DNA from: Eurosta solidaginis
Lineage: Eukaryota; Arthropoda; Insecta; Diptera; Tephritidae
Direction of reading: 5' to 3'
Assembly (NCBI RefSeq): GCF_040869045.1
Contig: NC_090320.1
Coordinates: 239,506,978 to 239,570,977, forward strand
DNA: 64,000 nucleotides
Each line of letters starts with the position of its first letter. Positions within the stretch are counted from its first letter, which is position 1. The position numbers and the translations under genes are program-made. This document shows positions 31,303-41,965 of this stretch, piece by piece. The notes under the pieces were generated by a model that saw only the letters and a program-made list of their open reading frames with translations, searched no databases and was not told the DNA's origin.

Positions 31303-32907
31303 TCTATATATATAAAAAGAAGTGTACATTTTGATTGTTACTCCATAACTCGAGAACGGATAGAAAGATTGCCATGCAATTTTTAGGAAAGATACAGGAA
31401 GGAGAGATGATGGTTAGTTGATTTTGAAATCCCAAGTGGGTTTAGCCATTCTTGAGTTATGATTTTTTTTAGAAAAAATTCAAAATTTGAAAAAAAAAGT
31501 TTACGTTTCGGTCCGACCTAACGAAAAAAATCGATCCAACCTATTACAAGTTAATTTCATTGACAGCATACAAATGTTAAACAGATGAACCTGTCCAAAT
31601 GCAAATGTTTATCAATCACTTTCTTCTGATGGTAACTATTGTTCGTCGGGAATCGCTGCTACTCTATTGGATGGTGGACGACGAACAGTGCACTCTGCAT
31701 TAAAATTGCCGTTGAATGTGCAGGTATGCTTATATTTATTGATTGGTCACTTTAAAATTTAATCGATATTAATTAAAATGTAATTATTTTCAAATTAACA
31801 GGTGATTGAACATCCCACGTGCAATATTTCAAGAAATTCTGCGATGGCAAAAGTTTTGCAATAAGCAGCAATTATTGTATTGAATGAATGTACAATGATG
31901 CATAAAAAATCGCTGGAAGCATTACACCGTACAATGCAAGATCTACGTCAGAATCAAGAAACTTTTGGTGGTGCATTAATATTATTGTCAGGGGATTTTC
32001 GACAAATATTGCCTGTGATTCCACGATCAACACCGGCGGATGTGATCAATGCATGTTTAAAGTCTTCTCTTCTGTGGCGACATGTGCAAAAATTGACATT
32101 GAACATAAATATGCGCGTTCAATTCCATAACGACCAATCTGCAGATCGGTTCTCGAATCAATTGTTAGATATTGGCAATGGAAAAGTTCGAGTCGATAAT
32201 ACAAATGGAATGATTACATTGCCGAACAATTTCTGTACCATTCTCCAATCAACAGAAGAGTTGATTGAAAGTGTGTTTCCAAATATTGTTCAAAATTACA
32301 GGAATCACAATTGGTTGAGAGAACGCGCAATACTGGCACCAAAAAATTTACACGTCAATGCAATCAATTATCAGATTCAAGAAAAATTGCCAGGTGCAGT
32401 GACATCATATAAATCTGTTGATAGCGCAATGAATGCAGATGATGCAGTGAATTATCCAATTGAATTTTTGAACTCATTGGAACCACCTGGTATGCCACCG
32501 ACAATATTGACCGGAACAGCGAAAAATGAAATTGTACTCATACCACGTATTCCACTGATTCCAACAGACATGCCATTTGAATTTAAGCGTTTGCAATTCC
32601 CAGTGCGTCTATCATTTGTCATGTCCATCAATAAGGCACAAGGACAAACGCTTCAAATATGCGGATTAAATTTGGAGGAGCCGTGCTTTTCACATGGACA
32701 GCTATACGTGGCCTGCTCAAGAGTTGGAACTCCAAATTGTTTGTTTGTGCTCGCTTCCAATGGGCAAACTAAAAATATTGTATATCCAAATTTTTTGGAT
32801 TGACATTAATAATTTTGAAATACAAAGCATTAATTTCATAAAAAAAATTGATAATCTTTCATTTCTTTTTTTGGTTGGTTGTTACGAAGTGCAACGGGGT
32901 CCGCTAG
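31303..32907 (+). mobile_element. Helitron with exact ends, 1605 bp
   Basis: Starts TCTATATATATAAAAAGAAG and ends GGGGTCCGCTAG, inserted between A and T as Helitrons do. Three paralogues of the host repeat in this window are uninterrupted at the site (14930, 26980, 46070: GTTAATTTGTTATGG or near). There is no target duplication. It is non-autonomous: only a helicase fragment is present, with no Rep domain. Confidence 0.93.
31643..32803 (+). pseudogene. Helitron PIF1-like helicase fragment, with intron
   Basis: Exon 1 is open from 31643 to 31723 (SSGIAATLLDGGRRTVHSAL, motif Ia region). Then a 78-bp GT...AG intron (31724-31801) precedes exon 2 in frame. Exon 2 has a stop at 31862-31864 just before the Walker B site, which reads VLNECT instead of the usual DE. 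From 31880 the frame is open for 307 codons: LLSGDFRQILPVIP (motif III region), MSINKAQGQTLQICGLNLEE, and the C-terminal LYVACSRVGTPNCLFV (motif VI). Walker A and the Rep domain are missing. In complete Helitrons this helicase unwinds DNA during rolling-circle transposition. Not functional here. Confidence 0.85.
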
Positions 32908-33170
32908 TTTGTTATGGATTTAGGTGTCCATATTCGTAAAACTAGCCAATACCCGCGGGCCAGTCCGCACGAATAAAATACAACATACAACTGTTGCGTT
33001 ATACCAATATATGATTTTGAAAACAGTACCGAGACCGTCCAGAAAATAATCCTTGAATAGTCCCAACAAATCGCGAAATGTTCGCAGTCGCGAAAATAAC
33101 CACACAGTGATAATTAGAAGGAAGGATATCTTAAAAAGGTAGTCTCCAATACTCCCCTGAACTACTTTTT
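32908..33170 (-). mobile_element. GATCC-repeat Helitron, copy 4 (middle part)
   Basis: Resumes at TTTGTTATGG after the Helitron. A Helitron-type terminus CTAGCCAATACCCGCGGGCC is at 32942. The T-run at 33166-33170 is the target of the next insertion. Confidence 0.65.
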
Positions 33171-36100
33171 ATACTCAGTTGAGCAGAGCTCACAGAGTAT
33201 ATTAAGTTTGATTGGATAACGGTTGGTTGTACATATATAAAGGAATCGAGATAGATATAGACTTCCATATATCAAAATAATCAGGATCCAGAAAAAATTT
33301 GATTGAGCCATGTCCGTCCGTCCGTCCGTCCGTCCGTCCGTCCGTCCGTTAACACGATAACTTGAGTAAATTTTGAGCTATCTTTATGAAATTTGGTATG
33401 TAGGTTCCTGAGCACTCATCACAGATCGCTATTTAAAATGAACGATATCGGACTATAACCACGCCCACTTTTTCGATATCGAAAATTTCGAAAAACCGAA
33501 AAAATGCGATAATTCATTGCCAAAGGCGGTTAAAGCGATGAAACTTGGTAAATGGGTTGACGTTATGACGCAGAATAGAAAATTAGTAAGATTTTGGACA
33601 ACGGGCGTGGCACCGCCCACTTTTACAAGAAGGTAATTTAAAAGTTTTGCAAGCTGTAATTTGGCAGTCGTTGAAGATATCATGATGAAATTTGGCAGGA
33701 ACGTTACTACTATTACTATATATGTGCTAAATAAAAATTAGCAAAATTGGATGAAGAACACGCCCACTTTTTAAAAAAAAAATTTTTTAAATTCAAATTT
33801 TAACAAAAAATTTTATATCTTTACTGTATATAAGTAAATTAAGTCAAAATTCAACTCCAGTAATGATATGATGCAACAAAATACAAAAATAAAAGAAAAT
33901 TTCAAAATGGGCGTGGCTCCGCCCATTTTCATTTAGTGTGTCTAGAATACTTTTAATGCCATAAGTCGAACAAAAATTTACCAATCCTTTTGAAATTTGG
34001 TAGGAGCATAGATTCTATGACGTTAACTGTTCTCTGTGAAAATGGGAGAAATCGGTGGAAGCCACGCCCAGTTTTTATACACAGTCCACCGTCTGTCCTT
34101 CCGCTCGGCCGTTAACACAATAACTTGAGCAAAAACCGATATATCTTTACTAAACTTAGCCCACGTACTTATCTGAACTCACTTTATCTTGGTATAAAAA
34201 ATTGGCCGAAATCCGACCATAACCACGCCCACTTTATCGATATCGAAAATTACGAAAAATTAAAAAAATGCCATAATTCTATACCAAATACGAAAAAAGG
34301 GATGAAACATGGTAACTGGATTGGTTTATTGACGCAAAATATAACTTTGGAAAAAACTTTGTAAAATGGGTGTGACACCTACCATATTAAGTAGAAGAAA
34401 ATGAAAAAGTTCTACAAGGCGAAATCAACAGCCCTTGGAATCTTGGCAGGAATACTGTTAGTGTTATTGAATATATAAATAAATTAGCAGTACCCGACAG
34501 ATGATTTTCTGGATCACCTGATCCACATTTGGTCGATATCGCGAGAACGCCTTCACATATACATCTAAGGGCCACTCGCTTTTAAAACCCTCATCAATAC
34601 CTTTAATTTGATATCCATATCGTACAAACACATTTTAGAGTCAACCCTGGCCCACCCTAATGGCGATATCTCGAAAAGGCGTGCACCTATAGACCTAATG
34701 CCCACTCCCTCTTAAAATGCTCAGTAACACCTTTCGTTTGATACCCATATCGTAAAAACATTCTAGAGTCACCCCTGGCCCACCCTAATGGCGATATCTC
34801 GAAAAGGCGTCCACCTGTAGACCTAATGTCCACTCCCTCTTAAAATGCTCAGTAACACCTTTCCTTTGATACCCATATCGTACAAACATTCTAGAGTCAC
34901 CCCTGGCCCACCCTAATGGCGATACCTCGAAAAGGCGTCCACCTATAGACCTAATGCCCACTCCCTCTTAAAATGCTCAGTAACACCTTTCGTTTGATAC
35001 CCATATCGTACAAACATTCTAGAGTCACCCCTGGCCCACCCTAATGGCGATATCTCGAAAAGGCGTCCACCTATAGACCTAATGCCCACTCCCTCTTAAA
35101 ATGCTCAGTAACACCTTTCGTTTGATACCCATATCGTACAAACATTCTAGAGTCACCCTTGGTCAACCTTTATGGCGATATCTCGAAAATGCGTCCACCT
35201 ATAGAACTGAGGATTACTCCATTTTAAAATACTCATTACCACCTTTCATTTGATACACATATCGTACAAACACATTCTAGAGTCACCCTGGCCCACCCTA
35301 ATGGCGATATCTCGAAAAGGCGCCCACCTATAGACCTAATGCCCACTTTCTCTTAAAATGCTCAGTAACACCTTTCGTTTGATACCCATATCGTACAAAC
35401 ATTCTAGAGTCACCCCTGGCCCACCCTAATGGCGATATCTCGAAAAGGCGTCCACCTATAGACCTAGTGCCCACTCCCTCTTAAAATGCTCAGTAACACC
35501 TTTCGTTTGATACCCATATCGTAAAAACATTCTAGAGTCACCCTTGGTCCACCTTTATGGCGATATCTCGAAAAGGCGTCCACCTATAGAACTAAGGATT
35601 GCTCCCTTTTAAAATACTCATTACCACCTTTCATTTGATACCCATATCGTACAAACACATTCCAGAGTCACCCCTGGCCCACCCTAATGGCGATATCTCG
35701 AAAAGGCGTCCATCTATGGACCTAGTGCCCACTCCCTCTTAAAGTGCTCAGTAACACCTTTCATTTGATTCCCATATCATACAACTAGAGACACCCCTGG
35801 TCCACCTTTATGGCGATATCTCGAAACGGCGTCCACCTAGGGAACTAAGAATCACTCCTTTTCAAAATACTCATTAACAGCTTTCATTTGATACCCAAAA
35901 CGTACAAACATATTCTAGAGTCACCCCTGGTCCACCTTTATGGGGATTTCTCGAAAAGGCGTTCACCTATAGAACTAAAGCCCATTCCCTTTTAAAATAC
36001 TCATTACCACCTTTCATTTGATACCCATATCGTACAAACACATTCTAGAGTCACCCTGGCCCACCCTAATGGCGATATCTCGAAAAGGCGCCCACCTATA

Positions 36101-36795
36101 GACCTAATGCCCACTTTCTCTTAAAATGCTCAGTAACACCTTTCGTTTGATACCCATATCGTACAAACATTCTAGAGTCACCCTGGCCCACCCTAATGGC
36201 GATATCTCGAAAAGGCGCCCACCTATAGACCTAATGCCCACTTTCTCTTAAAATGCTCAGTAACACCTTTCGTTTGATACCCATATCGTACAAACATTCT
36301 AGAGTCACCCCTGGCCCTCCCTAATGGCGATATCTCGAAAAGGCGTCCACCTATAGACCTAGTGCCCACTCCCTCTTAAAATGTTCAGTAACACCTTTCA
36401 TTTGATTCCCATATCGTACAACTAGAGACACCCCTGGTCCACCTTTATGGCGATATCTCGAAACGGCGTCCACCTAGGGAACTAAGGATCACTCCTTTTC
36501 AAAATACTCATTAACAGCTTTCATTTGATACCCATATCGTACAAACACATTCTAGAGTCAGCCCTGGTCCACCTTTATGGCGATATCCCTAAATGGCGTC
36601 CATCCATAGAATTATGGCCTACTCTCTCTTAAAATACTCTTTAATACCTTCCATTTGATACACATGTCATACAACCACATTCCAGGGTTACCCTAAGTTC
36701 ATTTTCCTACATGGTGATTTTCCTTATTTTGTCTCCATAGCTCTCAACTGAGTATGTAATGTTCGGTTACACCCGAACTTAGCCTTCCTTACTTG
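33171..36795 (+). mobile_element. Helentron-like element, subfamily A, with 128-bp tandem array
   Basis: Inserted in a T-run: TTTTT lies on both sides, and the uninterrupted site is visible near 27260. Subterminal inverted repeats ATACTCAGTTGAG (33171-33183) and CTCAACTGAGTAT (36743-36755) match over 13 bp. Near the right end is a hairpin, GTTCGG-TTACAC-CCGAAC, then CTTAGCCTTCCTTACTTG. The 5' third has GGGCGTGG modules and a CCGT run (33310-33348); the rest is a tandem array. It is 3.6 kb and non-coding. The same family lies inverted at 58470-61588. Confidence 0.75.
34600..36700 (+). repeat. 128-bp satellite-like array, about 16-17 units
   Basis: Unit core: ACCTTTCGTTTGATACCCAT, ATCGTACAAACATTCTAGAG, CTGGCCCACCCTAATGGCGA and TATCTCGAAAAGGCG. 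The CGTTTG anchor falls at 128-bp steps (34740, 34868, 34996, 35124). A variant block recurs about 637 bp apart (35762 and 36399), close to five units, so there is higher-order structure. Confidence 0.9.
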
Positions 36796-36833
36796 TTTTT
36801 AAATGATATTGAAATAGTTCCATTTAAATTCAT

Positions 36834-37666
36834 ACTAGCCTTTTCCCGCGGCCCCCTCAGTAAGGAGAAAATAAAATATCATAATAATTCACGTTAGCCT
36901 GCTTATCAAGTTATCTGCTTAAAATGTGTTTCTGTCTAATGTATTTTATTTTTGTAATAGAGAAAAAAAAGAACTAAATGAACTGATAACCCGATAGAGT
37001 CCCCAAACGATCCCGAAATTATTTAGACTGATCCAGGGAACCACACAGAAATGATCCCTGAAGGGTACCCAAATTATCCAGAAAAATTTCCATAATAACC
37101 CTGATGGGCTCCCGGACGGATCCAAAACACCATCCAGGAAATATCCCGGATATGTCCCTAAATTATCCCGATATAGTCCAGAAAAAGCCCCGGGGAGGTG
37201 GAGGGTGTCACTGCTCACTTTGTAAGCCCTCGATTTAGTTGACCCATTGAGTTTGTAATATTGCTGAAGGTCAGTATACTTAAAGTTATAATGTGTAAAA
37301 ATTAAAAAAAAGTTATTGTTCGAGAGGTCGTGGGACCGCTCCGCCCCCCACCCTTTCCATTTTCGAAAAACTTTTAGCCAGTAGACTATTGTCTATCTGT
37401 CTTCCAAATTCAATCAAAACCTGTGTAGCCGTTCTGGCGTGATTCAGTAAAGACCAAAAAAAAAAAATTAAATTATAACTGTTCCTAGGGAGTGTGGCCC
37501 TCCCCCCTTTTCAAAAACATATAATTAGTAGATTCTTCTAGACTATTAGCTATATGTGTGCCGAATTTCATCCAAATCCGTCTAGCCGTTCTTGCGTGAT
37601 TGAGTCTCAAAGACAAACGTCTGGATACACAAACATCCAAACATTTATAATATTAACAAGATAAGA
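36834..37666 (-). mobile_element. Non-autonomous Helitron, probably complete (copy 5)
   Basis: CTAGCCTTTTCCCGCGGCC at the left and TTATAATATTAACAAGATAAGA at the right fit a reversed Helitron (A|CTAG...GA|T). The first 350 bp carry GATCC repeats. 37200-37620 holds two related segments, each with AGTAGACTATT/AGACTATTAGC and GCCGTTCTKGCGTGATT, suggesting an internal duplication. It abuts the duplicated protease segment at 37667. Confidence 0.6.
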
Positions 37667-38469
37667 TTATGGACCTGGTGTGTACGCATTTCACCTATCG
37701 CAAATATCTCACTAATCCGTATCACCATTCTAGGGCTATTGAGCTTTCGATCACGAATTGTACAACACCATACGGCCCCTGGGTTTCTGCAGTATACTAT
37801 AGATCATATCGCACATCAAGATTAATAGGGAGCTAACTGAAAAATTTAAAATTTAGAGGTTATGGGTACCTCCGACCTCCCCAATTTGATAACTATCGAA
37901 CTAACTGTATACTCGATTTACTAATACCTCTACTAACCATCGAGAAATGGCTTTGTAAAAGATAAAAATTCCATTGGTGCATATGGGATAGTTAGTCCGC
38001 TTTTCTCGTTTTCCGAACATTTCGATTTTTTGAGTTGCTCGCTGTTTTGATTTAGGGTGAGCGATACTAACAGTTTGGAAACAAATAGAACCTAAAACGT
38101 GGAGTTTTTGTACTTTTCTGTATATAATCATTAAATATACGATAACGGTATTTATACCATAGTTCAACTGTTCAAATTTACTTACTTAATTGATGCATTG
38201 TCGTTTAAATAGTTCAAACAATTATTAATTATTTTATTTCGCTGAAATATACACATGTACATATTTATATTGAATTTGTTAATTTTGTAGAACAAAAGCT
38301 GTTTGTTTACTTGATTTTGAAATTTTAGCCTGTACTTCCGGGAAAAAAATTTTCCTCAAGCTTTAATAGTTATATTTGAATTTATTTCGTTTATAAATAT
38401 CGCCCACAATAGTGTTCTTGCTTTTAGTTCTTTATATTTAGCAAGCAGCGTAAAAAGACACAATCTCCA
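37667..38469 (+). repeat. Segmental duplication, copy 2 (protease upstream region)
   Basis: Counterpart of 17920-18718. It includes the promoter and an 88-residue minus-strand frame (37901-38167) identical in protein to 18146-18412. I do not call that frame a gene because the DNA itself is almost identical. Confidence 0.85.
38392..38399 (+). promoter_or_regulatory. TATA box of protease copy 2
   Basis: TATAAATA with an initiator-like TTTAGTTC near 38425-38432, the normal spacing of about 30 bp, and the ATG at 38470. Conserved in both copies. Confidence 0.65.
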
Positions 38470-39245
38470 ATGAATTTCGGCAATCACTTCGGGCTCCTGC
38501 TTATCGTGCTCAGCTATCTTTTATCCTGTGCGAATTCACAATTTCGCATATGTAATGGCGAACCTTCGAGCATAACGGATAGCCCGTATATAGTATCAAT
38601 ACAATATGATGAGGATTATGATTGCGTTGGGTCATTAGTCACTATGCAATTAGTGATTACAGCGGTACATTGCCTGAGAATGAGAAGAACGGGTTTATTC
38701 ACCGTTATAGCTGGTGTAACCGATCTATACGATGCTGGACAAAGTCGCAGGGTGGAGCGTATATTTATGGCACCTAATTTTAATGCTGAAACCAAAGATA
38801 TGAATATAGGTGCTGTTAAAGTAATTGAACCCTTTACTAAAGAGCCTACAGTTGCAACAATAACACTTAGCTCTACTGAATTAATACCGGGAACACAAAT
38901 GCGAATTATGGATGGGGTGAAACAAGTGCTAACACTGAAACAAGTGAGAATATATTCCGAACAACTGTCGTACTTATAATATCAACGGAAACTTGTGCGG
39001 ATCGTTATAAGATGCGAGATCAAACTGTAAGAGAATCTATGATTTGTGGCGGATTTGCTGGAAGTGATGCGTGTAAGGGAGATTCAGGATCACCGGGCGT
39101 TGTGAATGAACAATTTTGTGCGGTGTTATCCAGTGGCGTAGATGGCGAGAGCTCCACATATCCGTCTGTATATACAAATATAAATAATGCAACTGTTCGA
39201 AGCTTGATAGAAAAATGGATGAAGTGCAAATATTATAAACCATAG
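38470..39245 (+). pseudogene. Secreted trypsin-like serine protease with one frameshift
   Basis: S1-family (chymotrypsin fold) protease, intronless. Signal peptide residues 1-24 (FGLLLIVLSYLLSCANS), then a short activation site (FRICNGEPSSI; family norm RIVGG). Catalytic His in LVITAVHCL, Asp in ETKDMNIGAVKV, Ser in CKGDSGSPG; the Asp six residues before Ser (SDACKGDSG) predicts trypsin-like cleavage after Arg/Lys. The first frame ends at 38979, but homology moves to the other frame by about 38910 (GWGETSANTETSENIF) and runs to 39245. A one-base deletion near 38905-38910 explains this. Either a recent pseudogene or a sequencing error. Probably a secreted, perhaps digestive, enzyme. TATA box at 38392. 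Confidence 0.9.
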
Positions 39246-39800
39246 AGAATCGCCAACGACGGACAGCAATAGAAATTGTCAAACTGGCGGTAGGCAGTTC
39301 ACTACATTACCTAATTAAAGATTAGAAAAAACGCGGTGTTTTCGTTAAAGTTTCACAAAAAAGTGATTGAAAACGTAAAAAAAAATAATTAAATTATGTT
39401 ATTATATAAAAATAAATTTTTTCTAGCGTTGGAATTGACGAATTTCATGCCATATTTCCCAAATGGTCAATTACCTACCTGTTTCCCACTATTCGTTTTG
39501 TTGGCGATTCTCTATTGTTATACGTTCTCTGATGAACTGTTAATCGGATGGTGTGATTGTAACTGTCGACTGCTGAGTGGAATATCACTCTATCTTGGCT
39601 CAACATTCCATTTCAAAATTTTGGGGCATTTATGAAACTAATTCCGAGAAAGGGCGATTCGGAAGATAGAGTAATATTTTACTTAGCAGTCGAAATTTGT
39701 TTTTGGATTATCTATAAACAAGTGTTTATTATTATGATTTCATTTTTGGTTTATTGCAATTAAAGTGTGACGCATACAAATGCCTTAGGTTGAGAGGACA
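39246..39800. other. Protease 3' flank, with imperfect inverted repeat
   Basis: No supported gene; a 79-codon frame at 39396-39635 has no recognisable domain. 39567-39596 and 39663-39692 form 30-nt arms with 26 Watson-Crick pairs. Three of the four remaining positions are G-U if the plus strand is transcribed. Confidence 0.55.
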
Positions 39801-40185
39801 AACTATAATCATAGCTTTAAACATTCTACCTGGCGTTTTCTTTTCTCAATTAAAGTAACCTCCTTCATTCTCCTCTGCTGTCTCGTAAATGTGTATATTT
39901 CTTTTACAAAATATGTTTCTTTGAATGAGAAAATGGCCACAAATTCACCCATTTTGCAGAGCGAAAGCTGATCTAGTTCAAAAGATAGAATTTTTGAGTG
40001 TAAAATTTTTTTCAGAAAAGAAAACGCCATTAAAAATAGCCATACGGCGCTACGAGCAGGGGAGGAGGAAACGGACCCCCAGAGCCTGAAATCAGCAGCA
40101 CACATCTATTGCGTGAGCGCAGTGTCGGAGATTTTGAAGAGAGACAAACAGCTCAATAGCGCTGCGAGTCTTACAGATAAATGTC
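39801..40185. repeat. Composite repeat copy C, left part
   Basis: Aligns with 450-880. Same repeat family, no recognised domain. Confidence 0.6.
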
Positions 40186-40533
40186 TTATACAGTCAAGTG
40201 GCGTCGAGCGAGCCTCTCTTGACGTTGTATTTTTGTTCCTTGTTTTAGCTGCACAGAGGCGGGTGCACATATATAGTGATCTGAGTGTATGTTAGGTCTT
40301 CGAATCCTGTGTACATCTAAAACACTGGAGGCGTGCCAGCCATTTATCAGCACGTGGTCGATCTGGTTACATATATTTCGATCAGGGGACTGCCATGTAG
40401 GCTGATGTATTTCTTTATTCTTAAGCTTCTTGCTGGCTATGGCCATTTTTTGGGCATTGTGGAGGCTGAACTTTCCGACCGTGCTGCGAAAAACACTTTC
40501 TTTGCCCACCTTGACGTTAATGTCACCAAGCAC
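40186..40533 (-). pseudogene. LINE endonuclease domain remnant (copy C, best preserved)
   Basis: One open minus-strand frame of 115 codons. It shows GDINVKVGKE (the GDxN metal-binding motif), HQPTWQSPDRN, QIDHVLINGWHASSVLDV, and SDHYI (the SDH catalytic motif) of APE-like LINE endonucleases. The domain nicks target DNA to prime reverse transcription. No RT follows downstream on the same strand, so it is an isolated piece. The family resembles LINEs commonly mis-annotated as craniofacial development protein 2. Confidence 0.85.
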
Positions 40534-41359
40534 GACTGTTTTTTATTATGGAGGTGGCAGCGCTCGTATGTGCGTCCTAGAATGCACCCTTTTTCTCATC
40601 GTCTCTCTCAGATGAATGAAATATTAAAAAAGTTGATATCATGCGGATAGCGGCTAGGGGGTCCTTCCTTTCAGCGTGAACGTCAGTACTTGGGAACAAG
40701 GCGCTTCTCTCAAGTTCAGCGCACAACCCGCTCAACGGAATGAGAAATTTATGATGCACATTTATACAGCGATCTGCTTGATCCAAAACGGACACCAGCT
40801 TACAGCTGGAACTTATAGTTATCAGACCCTGCTTATGAAGTATCCGAACTAGCCCTAAAAGAGTGGCCTAGCTGGGTTGTAGCTTTCTCGCATAAGCTTA
40901 CCAACAAAGGGATGTTCAGTGGCTACCCAGAGGATAAGTACTCGGCAGCAAGCGATAATAACTATGTAAGTAGCGATCAGAAGCTTTCGCCACTTATTTA
41001 AGTAGCTTTTCTGAAATTATGCTTAATGGTGATAAAATATTTTTCACGTTGCTGTTACCAATTTAGGATTCAGAATCAATTCAAATCTAACCTGCACTGA
41101 CCATATAAACTTTGTGGTTAGTAAAATCTATAACATCCTTCGTAACTTATACATAACTGCCTGTTTATTACCGCGAGACGCTAAAATGAAGCTAGTCAAA
41201 GCTCTTATAATACCTCACATTTCTTATGAAGAACTTATTTACGGTAGCCTTGATTCATTGTCGCTTAATAAATTGCAGCTAGCCATAAACAATACTCCCC
41301 ATGTGCACCAAATTTTTCGTCAAGTTATCGCTCCAGAAACGTTGGAAAATGCATTGTAA
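40534..41359 (+). pseudogene. Composite repeat copy C with jockey-like RT remnant
   Basis: 40690-40975 aligns with 19200-19490. 41040-41359 encodes an RT C-terminal piece on the plus strand (VSKIYNILRNLYITACLLPR, IPHISYEELIYGSLDSLSLN). This copy runs unbroken through the point where copy A is split (2302/12929), giving its empty site. Confidence 0.7.
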
Positions 41360-41524
41360 GGATGGGCAGTGCCACGCCCGTTTTTGAAGATTTGAATTTT
41401 TTCCCATTCCTTGTTATAATGGCACAAAATACGATTGGTACAAAACTATTTTTCGCTAAGATTTAACTTATTATTTTTGCCTACGACAATTTTTAAAGTC
41501 ATTTATATATAAAATAATTAAAAA
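41360..41524. repeat. Subfamily B Helentron-like fragment
   Basis: Aligns with 13190-13330 and 25190-25260 (TGGTACAAAACTATTTTTCG and GATTTAACTTATTATTTTTG). Cut by the MITE that follows. Confidence 0.6.
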
Positions 41525-41924
41525 CAAATTTTTAAGTTAAACGGTTTTATTGAAATAATACTTACATGAAATAATAATAATACGAAAAGCTAGAAAATAA
41601 TTAGGTAGGTCCTAGGTACTAGTCATCACACTCCTTATCAATCTAGGGCGTTGATCAGACAATTAAATAAAAGCGTTGGGCGCGTGAAATTTCTAAAAAT
41701 GGGAGGCGTAGCATAACCTGATTAAGGTTCAGTTGGTTTTACTTACTATCAATAGAAATATGACGCGTCCAACGCTTTTATTTAATTGCCTGATCAACGC
41801 CCTAGATTGATAAGGAGTGTGATGACTAGTACCTAGGACCTACCTAATTATTTTCTAGCTTTTCGTATTATTATTATTTTATGTAAGTATTGTTTTCAAT
41901 AAAACCGTTTAACTTAAAAATTTG
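41525..41924. mobile_element. 400-bp palindromic MITE, copy 1
   Basis: CAAATTTTTAAGTTAAACGG at 41525 and its exact complement ending at 41924. The arms stay nearly perfectly complementary for about 168 bp each, with a 60-70-bp centre. No coding capacity. Copy 2 at 58084-58420 is more diverged. A long terminal-inverted-repeat MITE; the parent superfamily is unknown. Confidence 0.85.
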
Positions 41925-41965
41925 AATTCCTGGGGTATCTGAGAGATGATGGTGGGGACTGGTCG

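Noticed and set aside
31880..32803. Host PIF1 helicase gene
   Set aside because: It lies inside a Helitron with defined ends, lacks Walker A, and has an upstream stop and an altered Walker B.
33310..33348. CCGT/ACGG microsatellite as a separate locus
   Set aside because: It is the variable part of the ACGGACGGACATGGCTCAAT block common to all Helentron-like copies.
34600..36700. CRISPR-like array
   Set aside because: Units are contiguous 128-bp monomers without unique spacers, in an insect genome.
39396..39635. 79-residue hydrophobic frame as a gene
   Set aside because: No promoter, no domain, and it overlaps the inverted repeat. Chance frame in AT-rich DNA.
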